From: Dipteronia dyeriana
Lineage: Eukaryota; Streptophyta; Magnoliopsida; Sapindales; Sapindaceae
DNA length: 64,000 bases
NCBI GenBank assembly: GCA_032871835.1
Contig: CM065296.1
Location: forward strand, 10,550,001-10,614,000
Reading direction: 5' to 3'
Position 1 is the first letter of the stretch, and every line of letters starts with the position of its first letter. Made by a program: the position numbers and the translations under genes. Positions 1-10,215 of this stretch are shown here, piece by piece. Below the pieces are notes generated by a model. It was not told the DNA's origin and did no database searches. It saw only the letters and a list, made by a program, of their open reading frames with translations.

Positions 1-101
1 AGACAGTTGTCTAGTGCCATTGATTGGAGGAGACTTATGTTGGATGAGAAAATTTATTTTCCTGGCAGGGGATTTGTTTCTTTTGAAGATCATGTAAGAA
101 T

Positions 102-281
102 TTAGGAGAGGTAAAGAGGTTTCATCAATCTGGACGGACTCTGGGATGTGGGTATATTCAACAAGGTTTTGTATTTTATCAGACTAGGTTCTCCTAACAG
201 TAGGTGGAAGAGAAACAGAAGACAAAAGTTTACTGGTGCTAAAACTGTAGAAGTAGATGAATTATTATCAGTGTTTGCCAT
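102..281 (-). pseudogene. Decayed gag-like N-terminus of the left-edge element
   Basis: The first ATG downstream of the primer-binding site (281 on the minus strand) opens a 59-codon frame. It starts with a Ser/Thr/Asn-rich stretch (MANTDNNSSTSTV), as many plant copia gag proteins do, then stops at 102. The remaining DNA to base 1 carries further stops. No gag core motif is visible, so the assignment depends on position. Confidence 0.35.
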
Positions 282-384
282 GAGTATTCAATTCCCTTTC
301 TCCAATAATTCAATTATTTGATTCAAAACAGTTCAACTCTTCTCATGGACTCCAGATCTAGAGATTGCTTTTGCCAACAAAAAA

Positions 385-397
385 GGCTCTGATACCA
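385..397 (-). other. Primer-binding site, tRNA-iMet type
   Basis: The minus strand reads TGGTATCAGAGCC, the canonical complement of the 3' end of plant initiator tRNA-Met used to prime minus-strand cDNA. It lies three bases from the LTR end at 401. Confidence 0.75.
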
Positions 398-728
398 AGG
401 TGGGGGCATGATGCTCTGAACCGTCTCTAACAATCTTAAGTGTTCCCCACCAATGGCCTCAACTCAACGGCCTAAATAGGGTACTCACATGTCAACAAAC
501 CAGAGACGGACAGGGACCTTGAGCCAAAGTTTCAGCATCGTTTCTGATGTGTAGGATCCTCAATTAGAGGCAAGCACAGAGCATACTTAGATCATTATGA
601 GCTGTTTATCGTCGCTTAGACAAATATTGAAGATAAGGAAGAGGGAATTTTAGAAATCCATGAGAGTTAAAACACACTGAGATTTTATTCGATTTTCGAT
701 TGATTTTATGAAGAAATAACTCCTCTCT

Positions 729-736
729 ATTTATAG
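729..736 (-). promoter_or_regulatory. TATA box of the left-edge LTR
   Basis: The minus strand reads TATAAATA, flanked by an inverted CCCTCT/AGAGGG pair. Its place in the middle of the LTR and its direction fit an LTR core promoter. Confidence 0.5.
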
Positions 737-1000
737 AGGGGAAGAGGAGAATCTCGCGCAAACCTGTAATATAGGTGACAAAGACAGCTTGTCTTATTGC
801 TTAACAAGTGGCAGACAAGCATCATCAAAGATGACAATCATACAACTCTGCCGGACAGATGGCAGACAAATCTTTTCAGGAATTATTACAAAGGACAAAC
901 AGTTCAAACTAATTATTACATTCGTAAATCAAACAAACCGACATCACACAGTATACACCCATGGATAAGATCAGATCAGGATATAATAAATTAAATAAAG

Positions 1001-1010
1001 GACACGTGTC
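1001..1010. promoter_or_regulatory. ACGTG palindrome near the LTR start
   Basis: The sequence GACACGTGTC is a perfect palindrome with a CACGTG core, the type bound by plant bZIP or bHLH factors (G-box/ABRE). It lies just inside the LTR start, upstream of the TATA box. Binding is an inference. Confidence 0.4.
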
Positions 1011-1086
1011 ACAACAATATTAAAACTACGATATATGATATATGATTTTATATATATAGATATATAAATTTAATAGCAATTAATAT

Positions 1087-1440
1087 TTATGATTGCCACA
1101 TAAAAGACTATTATTATTATATTATTATATATGATATATAATTATTATTATTATACATTACATTTAAAAAAAAAAGTTGATAACATTTATGATTGTCATG
1201 TATCAAAACCATATCAAAAGTAAAAAAAAGGTATATTATTATATTATTATTTATACTTTATGATTGTCACGTGTCGTAACCATATCAAAAGTAAAAAAAA
1301 AATATTATTATATGATTATATATGATACAAGATATATCATTATCATATTTAATATATTTAAAAATAATAAAAAATTGATAAAATTTATGATTTGCCGTGT
1401 GTCGTAGTCATATTAAAAATAAAAAAAAATTATTATATAT
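1087..1440. repeat. Four degenerate copies of a TTTATGATTG...ACGTGTC repeat
   Basis: The segments beginning near 1087, 1188, 1258 and 1385 each read close to TTTATGATTGTCACGTGTC followed by a 'cgtaaccatatcaaaag' type stretch and a run of A. Spacing varies from about 70 to 130 bp because AT-rich filler lies between the copies. No coding sequence is visible. Confidence 0.55.
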
Positions 1441-2285
1441 ATATATATGACATTAAATATGAATTAAACTGCTTATTTTATATGTAGGATATGGCAGTTG
1501 TTTTAGAATGGCTTCGATGCATCTCTTTTTATTATCCTTTATTTTTATATGGTTTTGACATGTACTGTCAATTTATTATTTTTACCAAACATGAGTATTT
1601 TTATTGTTTATACTCAATATTTGGTTGTGAAGACCTAAATGTCCCTCATTAGACCTCTTTACCTCTTCTCTCTCATTTGGTTAAAATCATTTTTCTCTTC
1701 CTTCTTTCTCTCTTCAATCCCTTCTCTCTCTTTCTCTTTCTCTTTCTCTTTCTCTCATGCCTCTCTCCTATCTCCACCACATTTTTTCTTACAACCTAAT
1801 CTCCTCTCTCACGCCTCTCTTCCCTTTAATTCAATTTTTTTTCCTTCTCTTTCATTTGGTTTGTAGATCTGGGTTGTGTTAGGTCGTTGGAACGGTGGTT
1901 TGGATTTGAGTTTTAGTTGTTGATTTTAAGGGTAGTTGTGGTTGTTTTAAGCTTGGGTATTGTTTGTTTAAAAAAAATTCAGACTTCGTTTTTTTAATTT
2001 TGTTCTCCAGATTTTAAAAATTTTCAGGTTTTTTTTATGTTGAAATTTTTTCATATTATGTTTCCAGATTTAAAAAAAAAAAATCAGATTATGATTGTTT
2101 GTTTTTTTTTCAGATTATTTTAAAAAGAAAACAAATTTCCAGATTTTGTTCCTTTGAAACAAACATTCCTTCCTAAAAAAATAACATTTACTGGAGATCC
2201 ATTGTTTCAAAAAAAAATTAAAAATATTTTGTATGAGAAAATCTGGAATTCCAAATCTATTCAAATATGATTTTTTTTTCCAGAT
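1441..2285. other. AT-rich spacer with a pyrimidine tract
   Basis: No gene is recognised. Bases 1655-1850 on the plus strand are almost all C and T, with repeated TCTCTTTC-like units. From about 1865 to 2280 the sequence is T-rich with several T runs and CAGATTT-like motifs. A pyrimidine tract before a T-rich stretch can mark a 5' UTR and intron of a plant gene, but no exon with coding character follows. Confidence 0.4.
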
Positions 2286-2640
2286 TTTTTTAAGCACACC
2301 AGGCCACCAATTATGCACATCAGACCACCAATTAAACACATAACTGTAACCCAATTAAATACACCTGGATAGACCAATTAAACTCACAAAGGCAGACCAA
2401 TTAAACACACCAGACATAAATCAATTAAACACACAATGACAACCCAATTAAAAACACCAGGATAGACCATTAAACATATCAGGGCAACTCAATTAAACAC
2501 ACCAAGGTTGATCAATTAAATATACAAGGGCAACTCAATTAAACACACAATGGAAAATCAGTTAAATACACTAGGACAACACCAAATTAAACACAAAAAT
2601 TCTAACATAATTAAACATATTCGGGAAGAATAAGAAGAAT
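2286..2640. repeat. Minisatellite with a 23-bp unit
   Basis: About fifteen imperfect units are built on CAATTAAACACACCAGGGCAA-like sequence. In the best-preserved part (about 2465-2580) successive CAATTAAA motifs lie 23 bp apart. The units drift strongly elsewhere. Confidence 0.8.
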
Positions 2641-3757
2641 ACTAGAGGTTTGGAAAGAAGAAGAAGATAAAGAAAAAAAAAAGAAAATAAGTCGCTTTTT
2701 TCCGGGAAGAAAAAAAAAGAAAAAATAGAATTTTTTTTTTATATAAAGAAGGGCAATTTTGTTCAAATAGTGGATATTTGGTAGATACAATAAAAATAAA
2801 CCCACTAATTTTATGGTTAGTTTTAAAGTTCTTATATATATATTCTATGTATTTTTAAATATATTAATTTAGGTTTTATATATTATAGAAGAAAAAGGAC
2901 AATTAAGGAAGTTAGGTTTGAGTTGTAAATAACATAAAAAAAACAGTATATTTATATGGTTCTAAATTTGATGTCAAAAAAGTAGAATGTGCATACATAT
3001 CATCAAATGAAGAAATAATGGATTGAGAGTGATTCTACCGTCATTCTCTATCAATATAATATATAAAAAATGAAGAGTGTTAGAATTACTCTCTCAATTC
3101 ACTCTCTCAATATACTCTCTTTTCTCCTTTTGACGCTTGCCAATTATTTACATTTTGAAAATAAATTTTAGAATCATCATTAATGAATTGTTTTTGTATA
3201 TTATTCATCATATCATCACAAATTATCCTTTTTTACACTAAATTGTCATAGCTGTCCTTTTCTTAATTATTATTACTATTCTTATTTTTGTACACCTCTT
3301 TTTTTATTTTTTAAAAAGTTATTACAAATACAATTTATACTTGAAAAAATATCGTTTTTGCCTATACTATTATAATTTCATCATATTTTATAAAGTAATT
3401 AACGATTTGAAAATATATAGTAAAAAAAATCAAAACTTCATTAATAATATCAAATCTCACACATACTATAAAAAATACAAGATATCAATGTTTATTGTAT
3501 TTTAATAATTTTAAAATTGTTAATAATATATTTTTTAATTATATTTTTAAAATAAATATAAATAAATTTACTAAATATTATTCAACCCATTTTACGGTTT
3601 TACCTTTGAACATTTTTGCTTCATATACGGTATTTGGTAATGACAATTTAGCCTAAAAAAGGGAAATTTGGAAAGATATTGATAGTTTGAATTTTAAATA
3701 GCATGTAAAACAATTCATTATTGATAGCTCTAAAATTTATTTCTAAAAGGAAAAAGC
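2641..3757. other. AT-rich spacer without a recognised gene
   Basis: The first 120 bases are purine-rich and then T-rich low-complexity sequence. The rest is AT-rich intergenic DNA with many stops in all frames. I see no RNA gene, repeat array or transposon end here. Confidence 0.5.
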
Positions 3758-3922
3758 TTGGGTACTGACTGGTCAGTATCCAGTTATACTGACCCCTCAA
3801 TGGGATGTTGCTACGTAGTAAAAACTCTTTAATTTTTTACCATTTTCTCCTAGCTTTGAATTATGTGGTAACCAACCATTGGTTAGTCAGTATAGCTGGG
3901 TACTGACCAGTCAGTACCCAAA
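3758..3922. mobile_element. Foldback MITE, copy 1
   Basis: The two ends are inverted repeats of about 35 bp. The left starts TTGGGTACTGACTGGTCAGT and the right, reverse-complemented, starts the same way. The core has no coding sequence. Small size, long terminal inverted repeats and a second diverged copy 480 bp downstream support a MITE. No clear target duplication was seen, so the superfamily is open. Confidence 0.75.
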
Positions 3923-4017
3923 CAATTTACTTGCTAAAATATCAATATATAACAAATGTCAAAATGAGAAGAGAGAGGGTTAAGAGAGTGAGTTGAGAGA
4001 GTGTATCTAGCACTAAA

Positions 4018-4202
4018 ATAAAATTGAGCCTAACTTTTGGCCATTTATTGTTAACATATTTATTTTTAATATATTTTGAGTTATTTGAAAAGTTTGATGT
4101 ATAACCGGTATTGATTGGGTTTGATTTGTTACCACCAATTAATTGGCCATTAATTAAATCATTAACTTTAGGCAAGTTGAACGAATGAGTGAATTTGAAC
4201 CA
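4018..4202. repeat. Local duplication, first copy
   Basis: This stretch, including the AATTAATTGGCCATTAATTAA motif near 4136 and GAGTGAATTTGAACC at its end, recurs in altered form at 4440-4800. The MITE copy at 4241-4391 lies between the two copies. The DNA is non-coding. Confidence 0.6.
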
Positions 4203-4240
4203 TACTTGCAATGGTTCTTTTGCTGCCGTAATTGAACAAT

Positions 4241-4391
4241 GCTTTGATACTGATTAGTCTGTATCCAAAATACTTACCATCAACAGGAGTGTAACACGTG
4301 ACACAACTTGATAGATAAATATAAAAAGTAAAAGAAAGTAATATATGTATTGCACTCCCTTTGATGGGGTAAGGATGAGTCACTACCCAAA
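4241..4391. mobile_element. Foldback MITE, diverged copy 2
   Basis: The left end (GATACTGATTAGTCTGTATCC) and right end (GAGTCACTACCCAAAC) match the ends of the 3758-3922 element with several substitutions, and the size is similar. It looks like an older copy of the same family. Confidence 0.5.
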
Positions 4392-4439
4392 CATTATTCG
4401 TTGTAATTATAACAGGAAGAATATCTACCGTCTCATTTA

Positions 4440-4800
4440 ATTGAGACTAACTTTTGACCATTTATTTTTTTAAAAATATTTTTTTTAGGTTTAGCTAAGT
4501 TGTTGTTCACAGTAAGATTACCAGGACAATCTCAATCTTTATATTTCAATCAAAAGATGTATAAAATTTAAGAATTTGAAAATTAATAAACAAATTAAAA
4601 TAGAAAGTAACCAACTCTCTCTCTCACATAACTTCCTAATAATCTTGCTATTAACATCAATATAGCAAAACCTTTAATTGAAAAGTTTGATATATAATTG
4701 GTAGTGATTGCGTTTAACTTGTTACCACCAGTTAATTGGCCATTAATTAAGTCATTAACTCTAGACAAGTTGAACCGATTCAAAAGAGTGAATTTGAACT
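4440..4800. repeat. Local duplication, second copy with extra sequence
   Basis: The start (GAGACTAACTTTTGACCATTTA) and the end (4680-4800) match 4018-4202 in order, with about 170 bp of extra AT-rich sequence between them. This suggests an old tandem duplication that was later interrupted. Confidence 0.55.
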
Positions 4801-5193
4801 ATAATGACATTGGTTCCTGTACTATATATATAGAATCAAAGTTGTTTTGTATGTGATTTGATAAAAAGATATTTAAATCTTCTCTTTTTACGAAAAAAAT
4901 ATTAAAATCTTCAATATAATATTTCCGTATTAAAAAAACATATTCTCTTCTGACTCTCCGTAATTGGCATATTAATTGCCCCCGTTTTTTTTTTTAATTT
5001 TTATCTATTATGTTTATCTATACATAGGGTCAAGACTCAAGATAAATAAACTTTATTTTGTAAATTGTAACATAATATTTGATTCCTTGATACTACTCTC
5101 ATTATTCTTGTGTCCACGGCTGCAGGTACATTACATATTTTGGCATATTTTTCATTTGTTATATGCTTCAATTATTAATATTATTATTATTAT
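4801..5193. other. AT-rich spacer
   Basis: No gene is recognised. A short frame near 4976-5227 codes for a run of hydrophobic residues, but its composition follows from T-rich DNA and an (ATT)n microsatellite at about 5175-5200. Confidence 0.45.
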
Positions 5194-5307
5194 TATTATT
5201 GTAGAGCTAATTAAACAGAAAAAGTAAATTATGGCATTTTTGCGTGTGAAGCGCCGTCTAATGCCAAAACATGCAATGAAATAAATTTTATCATTATTGT
5301 AGAGTTA
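5194..5307. repeat. About 98-bp tandem unit; its second copy is split by an insertion
   Basis: ATTATTGTAGAG followed by a TTAAACAGAAAAAGTAAATT stretch and GGCATTTTTGCGTGTGAAGC occurs at 5194-5263. The repeat restarts at 5293 (ATTATTGTAGAGTTA) and resumes only at 6347 (TTAAACAGAAAAAATAAATT and on to 6396). The second unit was therefore opened by the element at 5308-6346. Confidence 0.75.
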
Positions 5308-6346
5308 AGGGCCTGTCCTGTAAGCGTTTTTCAGTTACTGTTTTTCGAAAATAAAAATGAAAATGAAAACAGTATTTTTGGTTTCAATTTCGAATTTTGA
5401 AAACGCGTCTGGTAGCAAATACTGAAAGCTATATTTTAAAAATGAAAACGGAAAAAACGCGTATGGTAGGTTAACCGAAAACTATCAAAAATTAAAATAT
5501 TATTACAACTATAAACAAATTGATTAAATAATTAACCAATATAATTTTTGTATTATAATTTTTAAATTAAACAAAAGAAACACATAAAAAAATTAATTAA
5601 AAAAAAAACATATCAAAAAAATTAATTAATCAAAACTAAACTCTTAAATTATAAATAAATAATTATAATTTATATATATTATTATATAATAAAAATATAA
5701 TTGTATAATATATATAAATATTATAATAATATATAAAATAAATTATAATATATGTAATAATATTTAATATATTAAAAATGATTATATTTGTTATATATAA
5801 AAAATATTATATATTATAATATGTAATATTTTATATAATATTTTTATATAGTAATATATACTATAATATTAAATATATTAATATTATATAAATATATATT
5901 ATATATTATTATTTTACAATATTATATATGAATTTACTAATTATGTAAGTATTATAATATATAATATTATAGAATATTAATATATATTATAATATTATAT
6001 ATATTATATAGTATTATAATATATATACAATAATAATTATAATATATATATAAGAGGGGCACTTTGGTAATTTAAAAATCTTTTTCCGTCTTGTCCTAGT
6101 CATATCAAACGCGTAACAGTACAATTAATAGTTTAAGATATTTTTTTTAATATAAAAAAAGTGAAAAACAAAATGAAAAAAAAAACGAAAAACGAAAATC
6201 ATGTATTTTGTATTTTTCAAATCTTTCACTTTTAACACTGGTTTTGTTTTTTTTTCCGAAAATAAAATGAAAAACGATTAACGAAAGCTTTTTCGAAATC
6301 GTTTTTGAAAAATAAAAATGAAAACGGACTGAAAAACAGCCGTATG
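5308..6346. mobile_element. Non-autonomous DNA transposon, PIF/Harbinger-like
   Basis: The element sits between two copies of TTA (5305-5307 and 6347-6349; the match can be stretched to GTTAA). The left end begins GGGCCTGTCCTGTAAGCG and the right end, reverse-complemented, CATACGGCTGTTTTTCAG. The inner parts of the ends share the GTTTTTCAGT...GTTTTTC pattern. A 3-bp TTA target duplication and a GGGCCTGT start are typical of PIF/Harbinger (Tourist-like) elements. The core (about 5500-6050) is very AT-rich and has no transposase. Confidence 0.7.
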
Positions 6347-6578
6347 TTAAACAGAAAAAATAAATTGTGGCATTTTTGCGTGTGAAGCACCGTCTAAACT
6401 ACCTCTTACATTGAGAAAGATTGAACTTCCGAGTGTGCTAAAGATTACCCTGAAAAAAAAGGGTCCATAGAAAGTGCTATAGTGACGATCCTGGTATTAT
6501 TCTTCTTGTAATTTCATTTATAATTGTTGAATGATGGACTCAGGTCATCTCTTATGTAACATTAGTAAAATTTCATAT

Positions 6579-7742
6579 TGTTAATAGCCAAATTTTGTTA
6601 TTGACCAAAGGAAAAATTTTCACTCTCCTAGCCCGGGTCTAAGTCCGAGATCACCTACCATTGTACCACGGTTCTCAGGGTCGAGCTGTCGGGCCACTCT
6701 ACAGGGCGAGGTAAGGTCATCACGCCCTGGGACGCCCCAAGTAGAGCCTGTCACGATCAAATCGAGTTCCTTACACCGAAGCAAGAACCTAGGGTAAGCC
6801 AGATACATGACGATCCAGGCTCTCCAAGGTCGAAATTACCTCGCAACCTCCCCAAAAGCCCGCCATCCTCTCCATATGCAAAGAGGGACCCATAAGGACA
6901 TTAAGTTCGTATTGCGGTATCACTCAACTTCACCGAGGAAAGATTCGAATCTATCTGGATAGGTAAGAGGAAGTTCACTGAAGCTCCGTTACCACCGAAG
7001 AGCGCCACAGGTCCATCTCGAGATCTAGAAGACTTGGAAATGTCAGACTAAGCTCCTGGCACCAAGACCAGAGCATAAGTATACTTCACTCTTTGAGGAA
7101 ACGAACGTCATACAAATTGAACTCCATGAGGCATCTTACCATGAAGGCACACAGAATCATATCTACACTCCAACAAACATTAAATCACCGTTTACGTGCA
7201 GGGCAAGTGATTGAGTCCAAAGAAGAAACAAACTTATCTCCACCCAAGATACTCTCAAATCCGTTATTAATCAAAGTCAATGACTTTTATAATAAAGGAT
7301 CCCGCCCGATATGGGAGAATTGGATTCGGAGAATAATGGCGGGAGAACCATGAGTTTAACCTAATTGGACTGTGTATAAATATGCATGATCATGCATAGG
7401 AAAATGGGGGGCAGAGATATAGGAGAGTGTTTCGACTTGGCCTAAATTCTATGATCAGAACATGGCCATGATAGCTATCTACTTCTCGACAAACACGAAG
7501 CTGCCATCTCATTGTACCCTATAGAGATTGAGAGTATTTGAGTGATTTTTGTATACTCCATATGATTAATCAATAAAACAATTAAAATTCCTTTTGCATG
7601 TCATATTTGCACTTATCCTGGTATTCACATTCACACTTATCATCATACGAATAAACTAGGTATCAATGGTACCACCCCGAATGCCGCCCCAGTGGTAGTA
7701 GTCTCAATGGTGCTAACCAAAATTCCTTTCCCGAGTTTAACA
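6579..7742 (+). repeat. E1 5' LTR
   Basis: The repeat starts TGTTAATAGCC and ends GAGTTTAACA, giving TG...CA ends within a TGTTAA/TTAACA inverted pair. It is 1164 bp long. Matching sequence lies at 17698-18757 and continues at 48338-48429. The copies differ at many positions, so E1 is old. Confidence 0.85.
7375..7382 (+). promoter_or_regulatory. TATA box of the E1 5' LTR
   Basis: TATAAATA follows ATTGGACTGTG. The same box and flank recur in the E1 3' LTR (18474) and in the duplicated LTR piece (about 46812). Transcription would start about 30 bp downstream and run into gag. Confidence 0.65.
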
Positions 7743-7747
7743 CTTTC

Positions 7748-7766
7748 TGGCATTGGTTGTGGGAAC
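7748..7766 (+). other. E1 primer-binding site
   Basis: Five bases after the LTR end the sequence reads TGGCATTGGTTGTGGGAAC, a decayed form of the TGGCGCC...TGTGGGAA leaders found in plant Ty3/gypsy elements. The priming tRNA cannot be assigned with confidence. Confidence 0.5.
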
Positions 7767-7822
7767 ACCCACACCAAACTAACCAAACCAAAAGTTTATG
7801 TGTACGTTGTTTTATATGAATT

Positions 7823-9669
7823 ATGAGGCTCCGATCCGCCCAGCGATAGCCCGAGGCATCGGGACAACCTTTTGCTGCATCGACACAAAGAGCTCCAAGG
7901 AAAGGTAGGAAATCTTGGCACCATAGCCAAGCTCTGGTCCAGCCAACTGTTGCACGGGTTCTTGGCCTCTTCTATGATAAGTCAGGTCATGATCGACCAA
8001 CAAGCAGCGGTTTTCACAGAAAACATCCACCTTCGCCTGCTTGTAGAGGGCATTACAATTTAGTTAGGAAATCCTAACACTCAGGGAGAGCCGAGTAGAC
8101 CTAAAATCAGGCACCCCACCTTTGACTGGTTGGGACCTCCCCCGCTAGAGCCAGCCCGTGATGGGACATGGTCTCAACCCTTGATCCAGGATAGACTAGG
8201 CCATGCCCCTAATTCTGGATAGACGAGTCAAATCAGAAATGGATGCCTTACCACGGAATCAGCGAGAAGCTCTCTGTCCGACAGCCTCACGAAGGGAAAC
8301 CCGGTCTGAAGAGAAAGGAGCCAATAAAGCCCCCGAGCAGATCCCATTCGTAATGAAGATCGAGTCGAAATTTCCAATTCATCGAAGGGATCCAACAATA
8401 AGGGATATGAGGTCGATTCAAAAAAGCATGGGAACAAGTGCTTAAGGGATCAACTGGCAAAGCAACATAATGAGATTTAGCAGATGAAGAAGGAGAAAAG
8501 TAAGGAGGCCAAAAAGAATCCCTTAAGCGAAATGAATGCTCACTTCACTAGGAGGATCTGGGACGCTAAGCTCCTGTCATAATTTAGAATACCGACAGAC
8601 AAGTTCTCTGGTACGGAGGATCCTTTGAGCCACTTAGAGAGTTTCGTTCAGCAAATGGAAGTCTAAAATTCAACTAGGGCCGCCATATGTAAGATGTTCC
8701 CAACCACCTTGACTGACTACGTAAAGACTTGGTTCAAGAAGCTTCCCACTGGTAGCATAAATTCATTCATGAAGCTATCAACCGACTTCTACTTATGGTT
8801 CCAAGGGGTCAAACTGAGTCCAAAGGATCCCATACACCTTCAATATGTGATCCAGGAACAGGGTGAAACACTTCGGTCATATGTGGAGCATTTTTACAAA
8901 GAATTCATCCAGATGAGAGTCTTCACTGAGAAAAAGACACTCCTCAACTTCTAACGGAATCTATAGGCGGGCAAGCTCATTCGAATTTTTCCTAAGCGAC
9001 CTCTAGAGACCTACCAAGAGGCCAATGATCGGGCTATTAAGCAGGTCAAAATTGACAATCAGCTCAAGGACAAAATGTAGCATGATGACATGAGAATGTC
9101 CAAGCGCCAAAAGAAGGAAGCCCCCAAACCTGAGCTGGCTCTGGAAAAACAAAACAAACCTCGCAACAGGTCGATGTACCGGTTACCTGCTTCTCAACCT
9201 AGGCAAGAGAGGTATCCTGTGAGATGAACCCCTACGAGCTTCACCACCTCTAAGGATGGTAGCCCCCGTTACACGAGATGAAAGAGGGTATGATTACTAC
9301 ACCCCTTTGAAGCCTACACCCATGAAACCCCTCACAGACAGGAAAATTAGGTATAAGTACTGTGACTTTCATGAAAACTTACGGCACAACACTTCGAAGT
9401 GCTATAACCCGCGTAACCAGATTGAGGCTCCGATAATGGGAAGATGTTTGATAGAATTCTTGCAGCTGGTTAGGGACAACATACAGACTGGAAAGGAGAT
9501 GCAAGCAGAGATCCTAGACCATATGGAAAAGAGGAAGGGGGAACAGAAATATTTAATACAGCAAATCCATCTGATACACACCATCAGTGAGGGACCCATC
9601 CTAGCTAGTACCTCTAATAGTTTAAGGAAAAACCATGTAAGGAAGATTCCCCGTGTCGATGAAGGTTGA
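7823..9669 (+). pseudogene. E1 gag, decayed
   Basis: Gag would form the cytoplasmic particle that packages element RNA. The first ATG after the leader (7823) runs into a stop after eight codons. Recognisable pieces follow in different frames. The retrotransposon gag core (8694-8954) carries a FMKLSTDFYLWFQGVK stretch and ends at a stop before a gag-like NLWAGKL segment. The C-terminal part (9256-9669) has a CDFHENLRHNTSKC metal-binding-like knuckle. The E2 copy (44148-45650) shows the same order, which confirms the reading. Frame breaks occur at about 8445, 8955, 9000 and 9210. Confidence 0.75.
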
Positions 9670-10215
9670 GGTATCTTCAAGGTCGACGAAAGCACTGCTG
9701 GCCCATCCCAGTCAGCGCAGATCATATTCACCGAGGTAGATTTCTATAACACCGTGCAACCTCATGACGATCCCATGGTGATCACGGTACAAATTGCTAA
9801 TTGTGTGGTTCACCGTATGATCAGTTATACAGGCAATAGTGTAGCAATCTACTTCAAGGACACTTTGGAGAAGTTGAATTTGAAGCATTGGTGTTATAAT
9901 AGCTGCACAACCTTGTTATATGGATTCACTGGGGATTCGATCATACTAGTGGGATCAAAGATTCTCTCAATAATCGTTGGAACCGTACCCCTCCAACAAA
10001 ACAATATGACAGACTTCGTTGTGGTTGACACCCCGTCGGCCTATAACGCGATACTAGGGAGACCATTCCTATCCTCTTTGACGGTTGTCCCATCTATCTG
10101 CCATAATGTCTTGAAATTCCTAGTGGGGAACAAGGTAGGAGAGGTACGTGTGGATCAGCAAATAGCCAGGAAACTCTATGCAGTGTCTGCTAATCCAACA
10201 GCTTTGGCAAAATAG
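9670..10215 (+). pseudogene. E1 aspartic protease, catalytic Asp lost
   Basis: The open stretch from 9754 codes for a retropepsin-like domain, which would cut the gag-pol polyprotein. The C-terminal family motif AYNAILGRPFL is clear (residues about 92-102). At the active site the expected D-T/S-G reads Y-T-G (ISYTGNSV, about residue 25), so the catalytic Asp is replaced by Tyr. A stop separates it from gag. In E2 the matching region is missing altogether. Confidence 0.75.

Larger units (their letters stand above)
1..1016 (-). mobile_element. 5' end of a minus-strand LTR retrotransposon, cut by the window edge
   Basis: Read on the minus strand, this stretch has an LTR (401-1016), a primer-binding site complementary to initiator tRNA-Met (385-397), a short leader and the start of a decayed gag-like frame. 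The rest of the element lies left of base 1. The TGGTATCAGAGC site is typical of plant Ty1/copia elements but is also used by some others, so the superfamily is an inference. No target duplication can be checked because the other LTR is outside the window. Confidence 0.6.
401..1016 (-). repeat. 5' LTR of the left-edge retrotransposon
   Basis: On the minus strand the repeat starts TGTTGTGACACG at 1016 and ends CCCCCA at 401, so it has the usual TG...CA ends. It lies three bases before the primer-binding site. A TATA box (729-736) lies inside it in the right orientation. No second copy is in the window, so the right boundary rests on the TG end only. Confidence 0.6.

Noticed and set aside
1639..1866. 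Ser/Phe/Leu-rich peptide
   Set aside because: It is a translation of the pyrimidine tract only.
2286..2640. CRISPR-like array
   Set aside because: Units are contiguous 23-bp repeats without unique spacers, and the DNA is plant nuclear.
4976..5227. Small membrane protein
   Set aside because: The hydrophobic residues come from T-rich DNA and an (ATT)n tract. There are no neighbouring exons or motifs.
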